From contig JAUNUQ010000015.1 of the NCBI GenBank assembly GCA_030538075.1, forward strand, positions 1-53,705: a stretch of DNA of 53,705 nucleotides. Reading direction: 5' to 3'. Of the stretch, positions 50,547 through 53,705 are shown piece by piece. Every line of letters starts with the position of its first letter. The stretch's first letter is position 1. The position numbers were made by a program, and so were the translations under genes. The notes below the pieces were generated by a model that was not told the origin of the DNA, ran no database searches, and saw nothing but the letters and a program-made list of their open reading frames with translations. The DNA comes from Tissierellia bacterium. Lineage in GTDB: Bacteria; Bacillota; Clostridia; Tissierellales; Peptoniphilaceae.

Positions 50547-51104
50547 ATGAAATCAAAGATTATTTCATGGAAAAATGTGCAGACCACCGATTGGTCCGGA
50601 GGTACTACCTCTGAGATCCTGATCCTCCCAGAAGGGGCCAGCGCCAGCAAGAGGGATTTCCAGTTACGCATCTCTACTGCCACCTGTGAACTGGAGGAGT
50701 CTGTATTCTCCGATTATTCTGGTTTTACCAGGTTCATTGCGCCAATAGACGGAACCTTGGACTTGTCCGTCAATGGTGAGAGTGTGCATCTACAGCCCTT
50801 TGAGGTATTTCGATTTCGAGGCTCGGATAAAGTGATCGGCCATTCCCAGGTGCGGGATTACAATTTGATCTGCTTAGAAGAGCTGGATCACAAGCTGGAA
50901 TGCCATGTGATCAGCGAGGGCATCTGTATCAAATGGGCTGGGTCCGGCCTGCTCCTCCAATCCTTTGATGGGGATTTCTTCTATCGATATGGGGAGCAAG
51001 AGGGGAGGGTTCGCCGGCTGGATGCTCTGTATCTATTCGGAGATGATTCGGAAATCTACTTGGAAGCCCCGGAGGGGACCCATATCTTTAGCAGTTTCCT
51101 TTAG
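50547..51104 (+). CDS. HutD/Ves-family cupin protein
   Basis: This is a small cupin-fold protein of 185 residues related to HutD (histidine utilisation) and Ves (Escherichia coli). The signature is TDWSGGTTSEILILPEG near the N-terminus followed by FQLRISTATCELEESVFSDYSGFTR. No catalytic activity has been firmly assigned to the family; HutD is thought to tune metabolite levels. It starts one base after thrB (TGA-g-ATG, AGGAG upstream), so it is translated as part of the threonine operon, an unusual location. Coordinates use ATG 50547, not the longer frame to 50520 that would overlap thrB. Confidence 0.85.
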   Translation: MKSKIISWKNVQTTDWSGGTTSEILILPEGASASKRDFQLRISTATCELEESVFSDYSGFTRFIAPIDGTLDLSVNGESVHLQPFEVFRFRGSDKVIGHSQVRDYNLICLEELDHKLECHVISEGICIKWAGSGLLLQSFDGDFFYRYGEQEGRVRRLDALYLFGDDSEIYLEAPEGTHIFSSFL

Positions 51105-51122
51105 GTGAATTTGAGAAATAGA

Positions 51123-51247
51123 AATTGGGACTGCAGTGGTGGCACCAAATTTTGACATAATCAAGCGGGACAGATCAGGTGCAGGAAGGATTTTCCGGCT
51201 CGTAAATGGTCTGGATCGATGCCCGCTCTTAGCATAGAATCCCAATT
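51123..51247. other. Intergenic segment with long-range inverted repeat
   Basis: AATTGGGA (51123-51130) pairs with TCCCAATT (51240-51247), and GCGGG (51165-51169) with CCCGC (51222-51226) nested inside. It may be a structured RNA or a degenerated leader. I see no gene between 51105 and 51342 and no recognised family. Confidence 0.3.
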
Positions 51248-51342
51248 CGATTGATTTTCGAAAGATCTGGAGAGTTTTCCCAAATACCTAAACAATTCGA
51301 GAGTTCGTCATGCCAGTGTTCATTTCGACTGGATTAAATGAG

Positions 51343-51383
51343 ATCAGCCGCACCAGAATCCGATGGATTCTAGTGCGGCTGAT
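51343..51383 (-). terminator. Terminator of pepA
   Basis: A 19-base arm (51343-51361) pairs with 51365-51383, with a single non-Watson-Crick position and a 3-base loop. That position is G-U on the reverse strand and C-A on the forward strand, so it favours the reverse transcript. It begins 5 bases after the pepA stop codon. The U run is weak. Confidence 0.7.
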
Positions 51384-51388
51384 ATTGG

Positions 51389-52837
51389 TTAATGTCCTTT
51401 TATGGTGTGATCTACTACAAATTGATACAAGGTCTTCACTGGGATCCCAGTGGCTCCCTTCGGATAGTAGCTCCAGGGTTTTTGGGCAAAGGAGGGACCA
51501 GCGATATCCAAATGCACCCAGGGTTTGCCTTCTACGAATTCCTTTAGGAATAGTCCAGCTGTGATCGCACCGCCGGGGCGACCGGTAGAGTTTTTAATAT
51601 CGCCCACATCTCCCTTAAGAAGTGCTTCATAGGACTTGGGTGCAGGCAGTTGCCATAGGGCTTCGCCGGAGGTCTCCGACGCTTTTTTCACCTTGCCAAA
51701 GAGCTCATCATCATTCGTCACCGCTCCGATCACCTCATCGCCCAAAGCGACGATGCAGGCACCCGTCAGGGTTGCGATATCGATCAGGCATTCGCTATTG
51801 ACCTTAGTTGCGCCGTAGTATAGGGCATCGGCTAAGGTCAGTCGGCCTTCGGCATCTGTGTTGATGACTTCGATCGTAGTGCCTTTCATCGAGCCTACGA
51901 TGTCGCCGTTCTTGTAGGCGCGTCCCGAGAGCATATTCTCACAAGCGGCGATGATGGCGACGACGTTCTTTTGGATCTTATTTTTTGCCAATGCGGCCAT
52001 GGTTCCGATTACCGATGCGGCACCAGCCATGTCCGACTTCATCCAAACCATTGAATCGGCGGGCTTGAGGGCATATCCACCGGAGTCATAGGTCAGCCCT
52101 TTGCCGATCAGGGTGATGGCGGGGACCTGTTCTCCTTCGGGCAGGTATTTCATAACGATAAAACGCGGCTCTCTGTCAGATCCCTCGGCGACAGCTAAGA
52201 AGGCCTTCATTCCCAGTTCTTCAATTTGTGCCTTGTCCAAAACCGTCACTTCGACTCCCAGATCCCCAAGGGTCGAAGTGGCGCTTTCCGCAAGGGTCTG
52301 GGGATATAGATCAATGGAGGGCGTATTGACCAGATCTCTGGCGATGCGAACGCCGTCCATCAGATTCTGGATCTCTTCGATTCCCTTGCCGGCTGTCTCC
52401 TTTTTATCTGCGGGAGCAAGATAGCCAACGGCCTCTAAGCTGCACTCGCTTTTTTTCGTCAAATAGGCATCAAATGCGTATTCGGATTGGAGGAAACCCT
52501 CTGCGATGGCCTTTTCAATTCGCCGTGTGCAAAAGCCCTTCAGCTCTGGAGCGATGACGCTGGCCTGCTTCACTTTATTGGCGTTGAGCACCCCTGCCGC
52601 CTTATGAGCAGCTTCTCTGAGATCGTTGATGGATAAATCCTCTAGCTTGCCCAGCCCAACGAGTAGGACATTCTCTGAGTTTGGACCCAGCTCAGCATAG
52701 ACGGACTTCGCTTCGGCCTTATAGGCCCTTTCTCCGGTGACATAGGCTCTGGTTGTTTCGCCTAGCATATCGAGTTCTGCGCCTTCCAAGGGGAAATACA
52801 CCTTGATGGGAAAATCTTGATTCACTTGGATCTTCAT
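51389..52837 (-). CDS. pepA: Leucyl aminopeptidase (M17 family)
   Basis: This is a cytosolic two-metal aminopeptidase of 482 residues, releasing N-terminal amino acids from peptides. Metal and catalytic residues are visible in LIGKGLTYDSGGYALKP (Lys and Asp), MVWMKSDMAGAASVIG (Asp) and VINTDAEGRLTLADAL (Asp, Glu, Arg). The N-terminal 150 residues form the usual regulatory domain. TGGAGGT lies before ATG 52837; the longer open frame to 52879 has no site and covers a terminator. It is transcribed alone. It could complete peptide breakdown together with the peptide importer at 18170-23876, but no regulatory link is seen. Confidence 0.94.
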   Translation of the reverse strand: MKIQVNQDFPIKVYFPLEGAELDMLGETTRAYVTGERAYKAEAKSVYAELGPNSENVLLVGLGKLEDLSINDLREAAHKAAGVLNANKVKQASVIAPELKGFCTRRIEKAIAEGFLQSEYAFDAYLTKKSECSLEAVGYLAPADKKETAGKGIEEIQNLMDGVRIARDLVNTPSIDLYPQTLAESATSTLGDLGVEVTVLDKAQIEELGMKAFLAVAEGSDREPRFIVMKYLPEGEQVPAITLIGKGLTYDSGGYALKPADSMVWMKSDMAGAASVIGTMAALAKNKIQKNVVAIIAACENMLSGRAYKNGDIVGSMKGTTIEVINTDAEGRLTLADALYYGATKVNSECLIDIATLTGACIVALGDEVIGAVTNDDELFGKVKKASETSGEALWQLPAPKSYEALLKGDVGDIKNSTGRPGGAITAGLFLKEFVEGKPWVHLDIAGPSFAQKPWSYYPKGATGIPVKTLYQFVVDHTIKGH

Positions 52838-52863
52838 ACTTACCTCCATAAAATTGATATAGA

Positions 52864-52901
52864 AAAGGGACTTTCGCAATGTGCATGGTGAAAGTCCCTT
52901 T
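52864..52901 (-). terminator. Terminator of the L25/Ctc gene
   Basis: AAAGGGACTTTC (52864-52875) pairs perfectly over 12 bp with GAAAGTCCCTTT (52890-52901). On the reverse strand it continues into TTTTCTATATC. It starts 5 bases past the stop codon. Confidence 0.88.
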
Positions 52902-52905
52902 CAAA

Positions 52906-53547
52906 TTATTCTTCGTCTTCGGTTGTGGTTTCACCGACAGTGGGTACTTCGCCCATTTCTTCATCGCTTACATCTTCTTCAACTGCTTCTTCACGTGGCT
53001 CAGAGAGAGCGGCAACGAGTTCTTCAGCATCTGTATGGATGGTCAGTTTTTCGTCTGCGAAAATATCCAGATCCTTCACATATATGGTGTCCCCATATTG
53101 CATTTCTTGGACATTGAAGACGGCTGCCTGTGGAATGTCTGAAGGCAGACACTCGACTTCCACCTCGTTGAGGTGCTGGGTCAACACAGAAGGCTGTAGA
53201 CGAATCTCGTCTCTTCCCTCGAGTACAACTGGCACCATCAGGCGTAGAGACTCCTTCATATTGATCTTGTAGAAGTCCACATGGGTGTATTGGTTCTTAT
53301 AAGGATGCTTCTGCACTTCCTTAAAGAGTACTGGAATAGTCTTGCCATCTAGTACGATATCGAGGATGACGCTGGATCCTGCGCTCAGGAATGCCTTGTG
53401 CAATTCCTTTTCAATCATTTGGATCGCCAGATTCTCCTCGCCCTTTCCGTAAATTACTCCTGGTATATTTTGTTCAGCTCTCAGTTTGTCCACTTTATTC
53501 TTGCCTTTGCCCTCACGTACCTGGGCTTGCAGCTTGATATCAGCCAT
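52906..53547 (-). CDS. 50S ribosomal protein L25 / general stress protein Ctc
   Basis: This is a ribosomal protein of 213 residues of the long Ctc/TL5 form that binds 5S rRNA. The N-terminal L25 domain (about 1-92) has GKGKNKVDKLRAEQNIPGVIYG. The C-terminal beta domain (about 95-185) follows, and the final 25 residues are very acidic (EEAVEEDVSDEEMGEVPT...), as is common in Firmicutes. AAGGGGG lies before ATG 53547; the frame extends to a TTG at 53565, which would sit upstream of that site. It has its own promoter and terminator. Confidence 0.94.
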   Translation of the reverse strand: MADIKLQAQVREGKGKNKVDKLRAEQNIPGVIYGKGEENLAIQMIEKELHKAFLSAGSSVILDIVLDGKTIPVLFKEVQKHPYKNQYTHVDFYKINMKESLRLMVPVVLEGRDEIRLQPSVLTQHLNEVEVECLPSDIPQAAVFNVQEMQYGDTIYVKDLDIFADEKLTIHTDAEELVAALSEPREEAVEEDVSDEEMGEVPTVGETTTEDEE

Positions 53548-53593
53548 GAACGATTCCCCCTTCAACTATTATTGTCTAAAAGCCATGCAATGT

Positions 53594-53622
53594 ATTATAT
53601 CAAAAAAGGATTTACCTGTCCA
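53594..53622 (-). promoter_or_regulatory. Sigma-A promoter of the L25/Ctc gene
   Basis: On the reverse strand TGGACA (53622-53617), a 17-base spacer and a perfect TATAAT (53599-53594). The -35 box lies in the loop of the hairpin at 53603-53643. Confidence 0.75.
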
Positions 53623-53643
53623 GAAAGACTGTAAATCCTTTTT
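53603..53643. terminator. Bidirectional terminator hairpin near the window end
   Basis: AAAAAGGATTTAC (53603-53615) pairs perfectly with GTAAATCCTTTTT (53631-53643), a 13-bp stem with A and T flanks for both directions. It would end a transcript entering from beyond the window and separate it from the L25/Ctc gene. Bases 53644-53705 contain no recognisable gene. Confidence 0.75.
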
Positions 53644-53705
53644 GATGTCTCTCTAGAGTGTCAAGACATATGTTACAAAGCAAAGAACTCAGAGACCACT
53701 TTATT

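Noticed and set aside
1-53705. CRISPR array, tRNA or rRNA genes, prophage
   Set aside because: No regularly spaced repeats, no tRNA-like TTCGA/CCA patterns in gene gaps, and no phage or integrase genes were seen.

Overview
The window looks like a stretch of chromosome from an anaerobic, low-to-moderate G+C Gram-positive bacterium of the Clostridia type. The evidence is AGGAGG ribosome-binding sites throughout, D-alanylation (dlt) genes, T-box leaders, a flavodiiron protein, molybdenum hydroxylase and bis-MGD enzymes, long-form HPF next to secA-prfB, and RpoN-dependent control. The species cannot be named from the sequence alone. No tRNA, rRNA, CRISPR array, phage or intact insertion sequence was seen.

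Layout. 1-1085: end of a xanthine-dehydrogenase-type operon. 1499-2452: an Ntn amide hydrolase related to bile-salt hydrolases. 2731-6296: two reverse-strand genes, a flavodiiron protein and a zinc-ribbon/VWA membrane protein. 6556-14539 (reverse strand): a PucR/CdaR-type regulator, then a tightly coupled five-gene operon of YfcC-type carrier, amidohydrolase, FAD oxidoreductase, 16-Cys ferredoxin and molybdopterin oxidoreductase. 14813-24701 (forward): a sigma-54 activator followed by a D-cysteine-desulfhydrase-like enzyme, a complete Dpp/Opp ABC importer and a DppA-type D-aminopeptidase. 24800-27983 (reverse): argC-argB-argD. 28159-32351 (reverse): dltA-dltB-dltC-dltD followed by a 40-codon dltX. 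32492-34472: a MobA-like nucleotidyltransferase with rpoN. 34677-34791: an intergenic cluster of DnaA-box-like sites. 34941-45382: hpf, secA, prfB (with +1 frameshift), tex, a PTS EIIA, a YerB-like lipoprotein and T-box-controlled proS. 45450-51104: a T-box-controlled threonine operon (aspartokinase, hom, thrC, thrB, hutD-like). 51389-53547 (reverse): pepA and ribosomal protein L25/Ctc.

How the parts work together. The most distinctive unit is 14813-24701. A sigma-54 activator gene ends inside a 21-bp perfect inverted repeat. A good -24/-12 promoter lies about 50 bp further on, followed by genes that would import peptides, trim D-amino acids and desulfurate or deaminate a D-amino acid. RpoN, the sigma factor needed to read that promoter, is encoded in the same window. 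A second, weaker -24/-12 site faces the PucR-like regulator ahead of the amidohydrolase/molybdoenzyme operon, so the two divergent regions may be linked. That operon looks like a self-contained import-hydrolyse-redox pathway for an unidentified compound. The rest is mostly housekeeping, with clear attenuation control: proline T-box with specifier CCC, threonine T-box with specifier ACC.
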